Positions 27,575 to 36,658 of a stretch of DNA of 64,000 nucleotides are shown here, in pieces. The notes under the pieces were generated by a model that was not told the origin of the DNA, did not search any database, and was given only the letters and a program-made list of their open reading frames with translations. The DNA lies in contig JAOTYL010000005.1 of the NCBI GenBank assembly GCA_029861865.1, positions 186,001-250,000 of the forward strand, read 5' to 3'. The translations under genes were made by a program, and so were the position numbers. This DNA comes from Myxococcales bacterium. GTDB lineage: Bacteria > Myxococcota_A > Polyangia > Polyangiales > Houyiibacteriaceae. Positions within the stretch are counted from its first letter, which is position 1; each line of letters starts with the position of its first letter.

Positions 27575-29530
27575 ATGGGATTCGGGTTGCCATGGATGCT
27601 CGTGGGGCTGATCGCCGTGGGGGCGCCGATCCTCGCCCACCTCTTGAGAAGGCAAAAGCTTCCTCGCCAGACGCTCCCTACCATCGCCTTCCTCCATCGG
27701 ATTCATGCGACCCGGGCGGCGCGATTGCGGGTCGTCGACTTGCTACTGTTGGTGCTTCGGGTGTTGCTGGTCCTCGTCTTGGTGTTGGTTGCAGCTCGGC
27801 CCTATCGAGTGGTGCAGTCGAGTGTCACGGACCGCCAGCACGCGCTCGCGATCGTTTTTGACGACTCTCTCTCGATGTCGGCGATCCATGAGGGGTCGAC
27901 CCTCATCGAACGCGCCGCCTCTCTCGCGAAACGACAGCTGAGCAGGCTCCCGCGGGGTTCTGAGGTTTCCGTGGTTCTGGCCGGAAAGCCGCCCCGCGTT
28001 TGGCTGCGGCGGAGCTCCGAGATCGACATGGCACGAGATGCCTTTGGGGAGATCGAAGAACGGTCGATTCGAGCGAATGCGCTGTGCGACGCCATTCGAC
28101 TGGCAGTGGAGTTACTCTTGGAGAGCGACCTCGGGGAGCGGCGGCTGTTGGTGTTTTCGGATTTTACGAAGGGCGCACGCGCCGATGAATGCGAGTGGCC
28201 CACTCGGGGCGTGAGTATCGGACTCGAGCAGGTCGCCACACCCAATCCCGACAACCGTTGGATTCGAGCGGTGGAGGTCACGGGCAGCAGGGACTCCGAA
28301 GAGGGAATTCAGCTCGAAGCCAAAGTGTCGGGCAGCAACACCAACAAGCCGCAGAGCATTCGACTGCGCCGCAAGGGCCAAGATGCGCAGACGAGCCCGG
28401 TCGAGTGGTCCGGCGAAGAAGGCGTCGCGGTCTTGAGGCTGCCAGCCGGATCGGTGGATGCCGTGGTAGAGCTACAACTCGATCCGGACGACGTGCTCCC
28501 AGCCGACAACGTGAAAGGCGTCCTGCTTGGCTCGGATACGATCCACGTGCTCCTGGTCGACGGGGATCCGCATCCCGATCCGCGAAAGCGAGAAACCGCG
28601 TTCATCGGCCAAGCCTTGGAGGTCGCGCCTCAGGCGGGCCGCTCGTTTGCCGTCGAAACCCTCGATTCGCAGGACCTTTCGGAAAGCGCCATCATTCGGT
28701 CAGACGTGGTGGTGTTGGCCAACGCCACGCTGGACTCGAAGTGGCTCCCGCTCCTACAGCGTTTCGTGTCCGGCGGAGGTAGTCTCTGGGTTACCGCAGG
28801 CGACAAGATCAACCCCCGCGCGTACGGCAACGTTCTACGGGATCTGCTGCCCGGCCGATACACCGCAACCCGGACCGATGATGGGCCTCTGTCACTACGC
28901 TCGGAAGATCTTCCCGAGCTCGCCCAGGTGACCGTGAACGGCCGCGCCCCCATCGACGAGACTTCGCTCGATGCAGTAGTGACGGCGCGCTTCAGCGATG
29001 GTTCGCCGGCGATGGTGGAACATCGGTATCGAAACGGGCGCGTAGCGATGCTCGCGACGACGCTCGACGACGCCTGGACGGACCTCCCCTACCAGCCCGC
29101 GTTCGTCCCCTTCGTTTTGCAAACCTTAGCCTGGCTCGCCGGTCGCACCGAGCACTCCGTGGAGCCGTTCCAAGGCGTATCGCTCCCGGGATCGACTAGG
29201 ACCCAGCGCATTCAAGTGATCACCCCATCGGGCCGAACTTTGGACCTGCCGGAGGCCGACCGGGTAGCGTTTCGAGAGACGACCGAAATCGGCGCCTACC
29301 GCGTGCTGGTCAACGGCGTTCAGGGCCCCCGCTTTGCGTTCGTAGTCAACGCTCCAAGCGGCGAGAGCGCCCTCGCTCCCGAAGAGGTGCCAGACGTGGT
29401 TACCGGATTCGAAAACCCCAACGGAATCAGCCTACGGGGCCTCGAAGAGCCGCTCACACCGTGGCTTCTCACCCTCGCCGTCGCCCTGCTCTTCGCCGAG
29501 GTGTGGCTCCGTCAGGTGCGCCGCAGATGA
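27575..29530 (+). CDS. BatA-type membrane protein with VWA domain
   Basis: The protein has 651 residues. The N-terminal BatA/aerotolerance region has two TM helices (about 6-24 and 55-74) joined by LLRRQKLPRQTLPTIAFLHR. A von Willebrand factor A domain starts near 88 with an intact MIDAS DxSxS (Asp96, Ser98, Ser100). A middle region of about 290-520 contains the GATase-like pieces VHVLLVDGDPHPDPRKRETA and LPLLQRFVSGGGSLWVTAGD, and a last TM helix lies at about 625-643. It closes the MoxR operon; its 3' end overlaps prmC (convergent) by 19 bases. Bat proteins are linked to envelope integrity and stress tolerance. Confidence 0.88.
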   Translation: MGFGLPWMLVGLIAVGAPILAHLLRRQKLPRQTLPTIAFLHRIHATRAARLRVVDLLLLVLRVLLVLVLVLVAARPYRVVQSSVTDRQHALAIVFDDSLSMSAIHEGSTLIERAASLAKRQLSRLPRGSEVSVVLAGKPPRVWLRRSSEIDMARDAFGEIEERSIRANALCDAIRLAVELLLESDLGERRLLVFSDFTKGARADECEWPTRGVSIGLEQVATPNPDNRWIRAVEVTGSRDSEEGIQLEAKVSGSNTNKPQSIRLRRKGQDAQTSPVEWSGEEGVAVLRLPAGSVDAVVELQLDPDDVLPADNVKGVLLGSDTIHVLLVDGDPHPDPRKRETAFIGQALEVAPQAGRSFAVETLDSQDLSESAIIRSDVVVLANATLDSKWLPLLQRFVSGGGSLWVTAGDKINPRAYGNVLRDLLPGRYTATRTDDGPLSLRSEDLPELAQVTVNGRAPIDETSLDAVVTARFSDGSPAMVEHRYRNGRVAMLATTLDDAWTDLPYQPAFVPFVLQTLAWLAGRTEHSVEPFQGVSLPGSTRTQRIQVITPSGRTLDLPEADRVAFRETTEIGAYRVLVNGVQGPRFAFVVNAPSGESALAPEEVPDVVTGFENPNGISLRGLEEPLTPWLLTLAVALLFAEVWLRQVRRR

Positions 29531-30369
29531 ACGACTCGCTCGATCCGGTTGAGGTCGAGATGCGTGCCAACCGGCGCCCAGGCGTCGCTCCGTTCGGCCA
29601 AGGCGAGCACTGACCCGGCTTGGTCTTGCCCGACCTCGATCAACATCTGTGCGCCGGCACGCGTGACCGGGGCCGCGGCAACGAGGAGCATCCGCACGAC
29701 GTCGAGGCCATCTTTGCCTGCCTCGAGCGCCAGGCTCGGTTCGTAATCCCGCACTTCGGGTTCGAGCTCCGCCATCTGCGCATGGGTGACGTAGGGTGGG
29801 TTCGAGACCACGAGATCGTGCTCAGAGCCCTCGTCGACCAGATGCGCTTGCACGAAGCGGACCCGATCCCCCAGGCCGAGCTCGGCGGCATTCCTCGAGG
29901 CGACGCACAAGGCCTCCTCCGAGACGTCGGTCCCGATCACCGTAGCGAGGGGCCGTTCGGCGGCCAAGGTCAGCGCGATCACTCCGCTTCCCGTTCCCAC
30001 ATCGAGCACCCGGAACGGGGTGTCTTTGGGAATGCACTCGAGCGCATGCCCGATCAGCGTTTCGGTATCCGGCCTCGGGATCAACACCGATGAGTCGACT
30101 GTGAATCGGCGCCCATAAAAATCCCGATAGCCAAGGATGTAGGCGACGGGCTCCCGATCCCGACGCCGGCTGACGAGCGCCCGGATCGAGGCGCGCTCGT
30201 CGTCCACCAAAGGGCGATTGAGATCCAGGTAGAGGCCCACCCGGTCGATGCCGAGGGCTTCTGCGACCAAGAGCTCTGCATCCAAGCGGGGTGTCGCAAT
30301 TTGCCGGGAGGCAAAGTCGCTGGTCGTCCATTCGAGGACTTCATGGATTGTCCAAGTGCGTGAGGTCAC
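29512..30369 (-). CDS. prmC: Peptide chain release factor N5-glutamine methyltransferase PrmC
   Basis: PrmC uses S-adenosylmethionine to methylate the GGQ glutamine of RF1 and RF2, which is needed for efficient termination. The 285-residue protein has an N-terminal helical release-factor-binding part, YILGYRDFYGRRF, LIPRPDTETLI, the SAM site VLDVGTGSGVIAL (GTGSG at 125-129) and the catalytic NPPY at 190-193 followed by VTHAQM. The start is a GTG at 30369. prfA is not adjacent, which is unusual. It lies eight bases downstream of the TPR membrane protein gene on the same strand. Confidence 0.95.
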   Translation of the reverse strand: MTSRTWTIHEVLEWTTSDFASRQIATPRLDAELLVAEALGIDRVGLYLDLNRPLVDDERASIRALVSRRRDREPVAYILGYRDFYGRRFTVDSSVLIPRPDTETLIGHALECIPKDTPFRVLDVGTGSGVIALTLAAERPLATVIGTDVSEEALCVASRNAAELGLGDRVRFVQAHLVDEGSEHDLVVSNPPYVTHAQMAELEPEVRDYEPSLALEAGKDGLDVVRMLLVAAAPVTRAGAQMLIEVGQDQAGSVLALAERSDAWAPVGTHLDLNRIERVVHLRRT

Positions 30370-30377
30370 GAGAGCTG

Positions 30378-31274
30378 CTAGCGCGATCGCACGCGCATCT
30401 TTTGCTTGGGAAGTGCGCCCGCACCTGCCAAGACTTGCTTGGCGAGTCGGCTCAGCTCGGGTCGTGTGCCGCGTTGGACGAACGCGGCGACCATGTTTGG
30501 ATCGACTTCGAGAAGCCGTTCCATCGCCTGTTTCACGCGCCCGCGCTTCTTGGTCGCCATGTATGTGTAGACCTGCGCGCGTAAGAGCATCCCCGCGACC
30601 TGCCCAAACTCTTTGTCGTCAGGGTCGTAGGTTTCGAGGAGCTTTCGTGCGTCCTCGGCTTTTCCCGTTCGCGCGAAAGCTTCGGCGACGACCGCGGCGT
30701 ACATGGCCTTGGCCTTCGCCTGCGGCTGTCGGTCGAGCCGAATCTCGTCCGCGAGCTCCCGGGCGTCACGAGCTCGACCCGTCATGAGGTAGAACATCGC
30801 GAGGTTGGCACGAACGTCGTCGTGGACTAGCGCCGGCGCCTTCTTGAGGTCGATGCCCTCCAGAATTTTGATCGCATCGGCAGGGCTCTCCTGAGCTACT
30901 AGCTGTGCCTGCGCGATCGCGTTGAGAGCGTCTTTGCCGCCAGGTGCTTGCTTGGCGCGGAGTTGCTCGAGCGCTGCCGCGCGGCCTTCCTTGTCGGTGG
31001 CGCTCTTGAGAATGGCGGCGATATCGGCCGACTTCCGCGTAAGCCTCCATATCCAAATCAGAAACCCCAACGCGATCGCGGTGAGCACCCCCGCCACGAT
31101 CAGCCCGACGTAGCCTATCGTTGGCATGAGGATGCCGCCGATGACCCAGACAACCACCAACGCCAGGCCGAAGAGCCCGATGATCTTCCAGTTCATCGTG
31201 GGCTGTTCGAGCTGCCCAAGGGCCTCTCCGGCGTCTCGAGGGGCCGCGGTGATTTGTTTTCTTGGCTTCGCCAC
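30378..31274 (-). CDS. Membrane protein with C-terminal TPR-like helices
   Basis: The 298-residue protein has two TM helices near the N-terminus (about 30-51 and 53-77) and a soluble helical part with TPR-like repeats (NLAMFYLMTGRARDARELAD, AVVAEAFARTGKAEDARKLL). The C-terminus is basic (KQKMRVRSR). I do not recognise a named family. The start is a GTG at 31274; an ATG at 31196 (MNWKIIGLFGLALV) directly before the first helix is a good alternative. It precedes prmC in the same direction and is divergent from pilB. Confidence 0.65.
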   Translation of the reverse strand: MAKPRKQITAAPRDAGEALGQLEQPTMNWKIIGLFGLALVVVWVIGGILMPTIGYVGLIVAGVLTAIALGFLIWIWRLTRKSADIAAILKSATDKEGRAAALEQLRAKQAPGGKDALNAIAQAQLVAQESPADAIKILEGIDLKKAPALVHDDVRANLAMFYLMTGRARDARELADEIRLDRQPQAKAKAMYAAVVAEAFARTGKAEDARKLLETYDPDDKEFGQVAGMLLRAQVYTYMATKKRGRVKQAMERLLEVDPNMVAAFVQRGTRPELSRLAKQVLAGAGALPKQKMRVRSR

Positions 31275-31470
31275 CTCGGCGGGCTACTCCGTGTCTCCGA
31301 CTCCGGCAAGCGGATCGGGCTTGCTCAAGAGGACCGGGATCCAACCGAAACCGCCACAAAACCTTGGTTTGTAGCAAAAGAAGCTTTCCCCAAGGTGAGG
31401 CAGCTCGCATAATGGTGAGTGTCCCTAAATCGGTTGCCTCCACGGGCTCCTTCCCACCTACAACTTGAGT

Positions 31471-31498
31471 CTGACCCATTTCTGTGAATAAATATACT
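31471..31498 (+). promoter_or_regulatory. Candidate pilB promoter
   Basis: CTGACC (31471-31476) and TATACT (31493-31498) are 16 bases apart in an AT-rich pocket 33 bases before the pilB ATG. TTGAGT at 31465 with ATAAAT at 31488 is an overlapping alternative. The rest of the 256-base divergent gap (31275-31530) shows no gene or RNA I can support. Confidence 0.5.
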
Positions 31499-31530
31499 AA
31501 TGCTGTATTCTGGCTGGGGAAGTAACTGGC

Positions 31531-33336
<1,806 letters not shown>

Positions 33337-33472
33337 TAGTTGGATTGGTGACCTCAGAAGTTCCGGAATCACAGATAGTTAGAGAACAAAGTTCACCTGT
33401 GCATGACAGGCTATGGCCCTACATTGCTCGTCACTGATTGTCATGCATCGACACGGGTGGTAGATCGGAATC

Positions 33473-33715
33473 ATGCGCATCAGTAACAGTTTCTCCGAAG
33501 GCGAGATTCAAGTTCTCGAATTCATCCTCCAAACCCTCTTGCGCGGCGGCACTCCGAGCATGGCGACGCGCAATAAGGACTTCGCATCGGTCTACCGGAA
33601 AGTCATGACGATGAAGAAGCGTGTCGAGGAGAAGAAGGCTCAGGCCAAGATTTCCTCTTCGGTCGGCACCGTCGCCGCGGCGGACGACGACGAGATGCAC
33701 CGCAAGGCTGGCTAA
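33473..33715 (+). CDS. Small hypothetical protein
   Basis: The 80-residue product starts MRISNSFSEGEIQVLEFILQ and continues with TLLRGGTPSMATRNKDFAS and a Lys-rich helix (KVMTMKKRVEEKKAQAK). It has no known motif to me. The coding frame uses the same GC-rich third positions as its neighbours, and it lies between pilB (136 bases upstream) and pyrC (42 bases downstream), all on the plus strand. An alternative frame in the same stretch is less convincing. It is probably a real small soluble protein of unknown role. Confidence 0.55.
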   Translation: MRISNSFSEGEIQVLEFILQTLLRGGTPSMATRNKDFASVYRKVMTMKKRVEEKKAQAKISSSVGTVAAADDDEMHRKAG

Positions 33716-33757
33716 CGGGTTGACTGGTTTCGGTCCGTCACGTAAGCGCGGACCGGT

Positions 33758-35080
33758 ATGTTGACGCAGCCGACCCCGTCGATACCTCTGATCCTCAGGG
33801 GTGGGCGGGTTCTCGATCCATCCTCGGGGCTCGACGAAACCGCCGACGTCGTGATCGAGGCAGGGCGTATCAGGGCGGTCGGACGCGATGCCGGCGCCGC
33901 ATTTTCGAGCAACGAAAACGTGCGCGTCGTCGATGTCCAGGGGTCGTGGGTGTGCCCCGGCTTCGTCGACCTACACGTGCATCTGCGCGAGCCCGGCGAA
34001 GAGTACAAAGAAGACATCGCGTCTGGGCTGTCCGCTGCCGCTGCCGGTGGTTTCGTCGCCGTTTGTCCGATGCCAAACACCCATCCGATCAACGACAATC
34101 GAGCGATCACCGAAATGATCGTGACGCGCGCACAGGAGCTCGGCGGCACGCGGCTGCTGCCTTTCGGAGCGGTCACCAAAGGGCAGAAAGGTGCCGAGCT
34201 GACCGAAATGGCCGACTTGCGGGAGGCCGGCGCCATCGGAGTCAGCGACGATGGGCTTTGCGTGATGAACGCAGCTGTGATGCGACACGCGATGGAATAT
34301 GCCCGAACCTTCGATTTGCTCGTGAGCCAACACTGCGAAGACCACCATCTGACCAAAGGCGCGCAGATGCACGAAGGTGCGCGGTCCACGCGCCTCGGGC
34401 TTCGTGGTTGGCCGCGGGCCGCCGAGGACATCATCGTAGCGCGGGACTTGATTCTGGCGGAGCTCACGGGCGCTCGCTATCACGTCGCACACATCTCGAG
34501 CCTTGGCGCGGTCCGGTTGATTCGAGAGGCTAAGTCGAGAGGCTTGCGTGTTTCGGCGGAGGTAACCCCACACCACCTGCTCTTCACCGACGAAGCGCTT
34601 CTCAACTACGACACGTACTGCAAGGTCAATCCTCCGCTTCGCGAAGCGGAGGACCGAGAGGCGCTGCTTGAAGCACTGGCGGACGGCACGATCGACTGCA
34701 TCGCCACAGACCATGCGCCCCATAGCGATCTCGAAAAGGACTGTGAATTCGAGACCGCGGCGGTCGGCATCAATGGCCTCGAGACCGCGATCGCGTCACT
34801 CCTTCAGCTGGTGCGTGACGAAGTCATCAAGCCCCTGCGGTTCGTCGAAGCGCTTTCCGCTGCGCCGGGCCGTCTGATTCCGGATTTTGAGGGAGGATCG
34901 CTTCGGGAGGGAAGACGCGCGGATGTCACCGTCATCGATCCCGACCTTCGATGGATTCTCACCGAAGAGGCGCTACGCTCCAAATCACACAACACACCCT
35001 TGCTCGGCCGCGAGCTGACGGGCCGTCCCTCGATGACGGTCGTCGGAGGAGCTGTCGCGTACGAGCTCGAACGATCATGA
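33758..35080 (+). CDS. pyrC: Dihydroorotase (class I)
   Basis: The enzyme closes carbamoyl aspartate to dihydroorotate in pyrimidine synthesis. The 440-residue amidohydrolase has the zinc motif DLHVHLREPG (His73, His75), EYKEDIASGLSAAAAGGF (the Lys likely carboxylated nearby), MPNTHPINDN for substrate, SQHCEDHHL, HVAHISSLGAV, the catalytic Asp in ATDHAPHSD (about 318) and GINGLETA. This is the long type-I form, unlike E. coli PyrC (348 residues). The stop overlaps the carA start (ATGA), so pyrC-carA are translationally coupled, joining two steps of one pathway. Confidence 0.96.
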   Translation: MLTQPTPSIPLILRGGRVLDPSSGLDETADVVIEAGRIRAVGRDAGAAFSSNENVRVVDVQGSWVCPGFVDLHVHLREPGEEYKEDIASGLSAAAAGGFVAVCPMPNTHPINDNRAITEMIVTRAQELGGTRLLPFGAVTKGQKGAELTEMADLREAGAIGVSDDGLCVMNAAVMRHAMEYARTFDLLVSQHCEDHHLTKGAQMHEGARSTRLGLRGWPRAAEDIIVARDLILAELTGARYHVAHISSLGAVRLIREAKSRGLRVSAEVTPHHLLFTDEALLNYDTYCKVNPPLREAEDREALLEALADGTIDCIATDHAPHSDLEKDCEFETAAVGINGLETAIASLLQLVRDEVIKPLRFVEALSAAPGRLIPDFEGGSLREGRRADVTVIDPDLRWILTEEALRSKSHNTPLLGRELTGRPSMTVVGGAVAYELERS

Positions 35081-36186
35081 AACAAGGACATCTGGTACTC
35101 GCAGACGGAACACGCTTCAGTGGCCTTGCGTTCGGAGCGTCGGGAACCGCCGTCGGCGAAGCCGTCTTCACGACGGGAATGACGGGCTACGAAGAGGTCT
35201 TGACCGACCCGTCGTACTGCGGACAAATTCTCACGATGACCGCGCCGCAGATCGGCAATACGGGCATCAACCTCGAAGATGCAGAGGCCAGGCGACCCGC
35301 CCTCCGGGCGTTCATCGTCCGTGAGGTCTCGGAGCTCACCAGCAACTGGCGCGCGGTCCAATCTCTCGACGCCTACCTCAAGAAGGAGGGCATCATAGGG
35401 CTGTCGGGGGTCGACACCCGAACGTTGACCCGTCACATCCGCGACGTCGGGGCGCAGATGGCAGCGGTAGGGGCCGAGGATCCGGCGACATTGCACGACC
35501 GGGCCAAAGCCGCGCCACCGATGACCGGCCAAGATCTGACCGGCGAGGTCACCACGACGGAAACCTTCGAGTGGTCTGAGGGCAGCGGTGTCTGGGCCGA
35601 GCCCCGCGACAGCGCCCAGCGGTGGCATGTCGTCGCGGTCGACTTCGGCGTGAAGCTCAACATCTTGCGCTGCCTCGTCGACGAAGGGTGCAAGGTGACT
35701 GTCGTGCCAGCGACCACGACCGCGGACGAGATTCTCGCTCACGACCCTGACGGTGTTTTTCTATCGAACGGACCAGGCGACCCGGCGGCGGTGACCCAGG
35801 GCGTCGAAACGGTGCGCGACCTGCTCGGCAGGCGCCCGATATTCGGGATCTGCTTGGGGCATCAGCTCATGAGCCTCGCCCTCGGAGGCGAAACCTACAA
35901 GCTCAAGTTCGGGCATCGAGGGCTCAACCAACCGGTCAAGGATCTCGCGACGGGGCGCGTGGAAATCACCACTCAAAACCATGGCTTCTGCGTCGACGTC
36001 GACTCACTCAAGGGCAAGTGCACCGTAACCCATCTCCACCTCAACGACGACACCTGTGAGGGCATCGCGCACGTCGAAACCGGTGCCTTCAGCGTTCAGT
36101 ATCACCCCGAGGCTGCCGCTGGCCCTCATGACTCGCGGTATCTCTTTCGGCGCTTCACCGATGTCATCGCCCGCCAACGAAGCTGA
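35077..36186 (+). CDS. carA: Carbamoyl-phosphate synthase small subunit
   Basis: CarA hydrolyses glutamine and passes ammonia to CarB for carbamoyl phosphate, the entry to pyrimidines and arginine. The 369-residue protein starts MKQGHLVLADGTRFSGLAFG and has FTTGMTGYEEVLTDPSYCGQ, the glutaminase nucleophile in FGICLGHQLM (Cys about 263), FLSNGPGDP, NHGFCVD, and QYHPEAAAGPHDS with the His-Glu pair. The start at 35077 lies in the pyrC stop; a longer frame reading from 34951 inside pyrC is rejected. carB does not follow, so the large subunit is encoded elsewhere. Confidence 0.97.
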   Translation: MKQGHLVLADGTRFSGLAFGASGTAVGEAVFTTGMTGYEEVLTDPSYCGQILTMTAPQIGNTGINLEDAEARRPALRAFIVREVSELTSNWRAVQSLDAYLKKEGIIGLSGVDTRTLTRHIRDVGAQMAAVGAEDPATLHDRAKAAPPMTGQDLTGEVTTTETFEWSEGSGVWAEPRDSAQRWHVVAVDFGVKLNILRCLVDEGCKVTVVPATTTADEILAHDPDGVFLSNGPGDPAAVTQGVETVRDLLGRRPIFGICLGHQLMSLALGGETYKLKFGHRGLNQPVKDLATGRVEITTQNHGFCVDVDSLKGKCTVTHLHLNDDTCEGIAHVETGAFSVQYHPEAAAGPHDSRYLFRRFTDVIARQRS

Positions 36187-36631
36187 CGTAGCTCGCGTGC
36201 TCAGGCGCGCGAAACAAGAATGTGCCTCGAGGCGAAGGATCTGGCTCGGCCCAGGGCTCCCTCAGCGGCTCGGGGGCTCGATCGGGCGCCGTCTGGAAGA
36301 ACCCGAATCGGCAGAGCTTGCGTTCATCGAGGTGGTGTCCGTGTCGCCGAGCGGGGTCGCGAAGACGGCGTCGACAACTCCTTCGCTCCGCGGTCCGATC
36401 ATCGGCCTCAGCGCTGCGGAATACGACGGGCTCGATGCTCTGGTCCGGGCACAGGGAGAACCCGGAACCACGATCCGCAGACTGATCTGCCCGTTTGCAG
36501 TCTTCGACTTCGGTCCCAATGGTTTGATCGTTCGGGAGATCCAACAGGGGCTCACCGCTGCCGACCTACAACAGAAGCTGGATACGCCGCTTTGGGCGGG
36601 CCCGGATCTGAAAGAGCTGGGAACGCGCTAA
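36161..36631 (+). CDS. Reduced CoA-transferase subunit B-like protein
   Basis: The 156-residue product ends with IRRLICPFAVFDFGPNGLIV and TAADLQQKLDTPL, closely like the C-terminus of 3-oxoacid CoA-transferase subunit B (pattern DLAVFDVTPEGLVL...TGAPL). The N-terminus (RRRIWLGPGLPQRLGG) resembles its glycine loop. The roughly 45 residues that should follow, including the catalytic Glu of the SENG motif, are missing, so it cannot be a normal transferase half; no A subunit is adjacent. The ATG at 36161 overlaps carA by 26 bases; a GTG at 36197 is an alternative. The stop codon lies in the GGGGAC repeat. It may be a decayed or repurposed gene. Confidence 0.6.
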   Translation: MSSPANEADVARVLRRAKQECASRRRIWLGPGLPQRLGGSIGRRLEEPESAELAFIEVVSVSPSGVAKTASTTPSLRGPIIGLSAAEYDGLDALVRAQGEPGTTIRRLICPFAVFDFGPNGLIVREIQQGLTAADLQQKLDTPLWAGPDLKELGTR

Positions 36632-36650
36632 AAGGGGACTGTCCCCTTTT
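36630..36650. repeat. GGGGAC palindromic repeat, copy 4
   Basis: AAAAGGGGAC, central T, GTCCCCTTTT. As in copy 1 it supplies the last bases of the TAA stop of the plus-strand gene and lies nine bases from the stop of the convergent uvrA. Confidence 0.85.
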
Positions 36651-36658
36651 CCCGGGGG

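Noticed and set aside
31275-31530. Possible tRNA or small RNA in the gap before pilB
   Set aside because: No cloverleaf, T-loop GGTTCGA pattern or terminator is visible; only a promoter-like pair is supported.
33396-33410. CCTGT-N5-ACAGG inverted repeat between pilB and the small gene
   Set aside because: The five-base arms are too short to separate from chance and no promoter is clearly placed around it.
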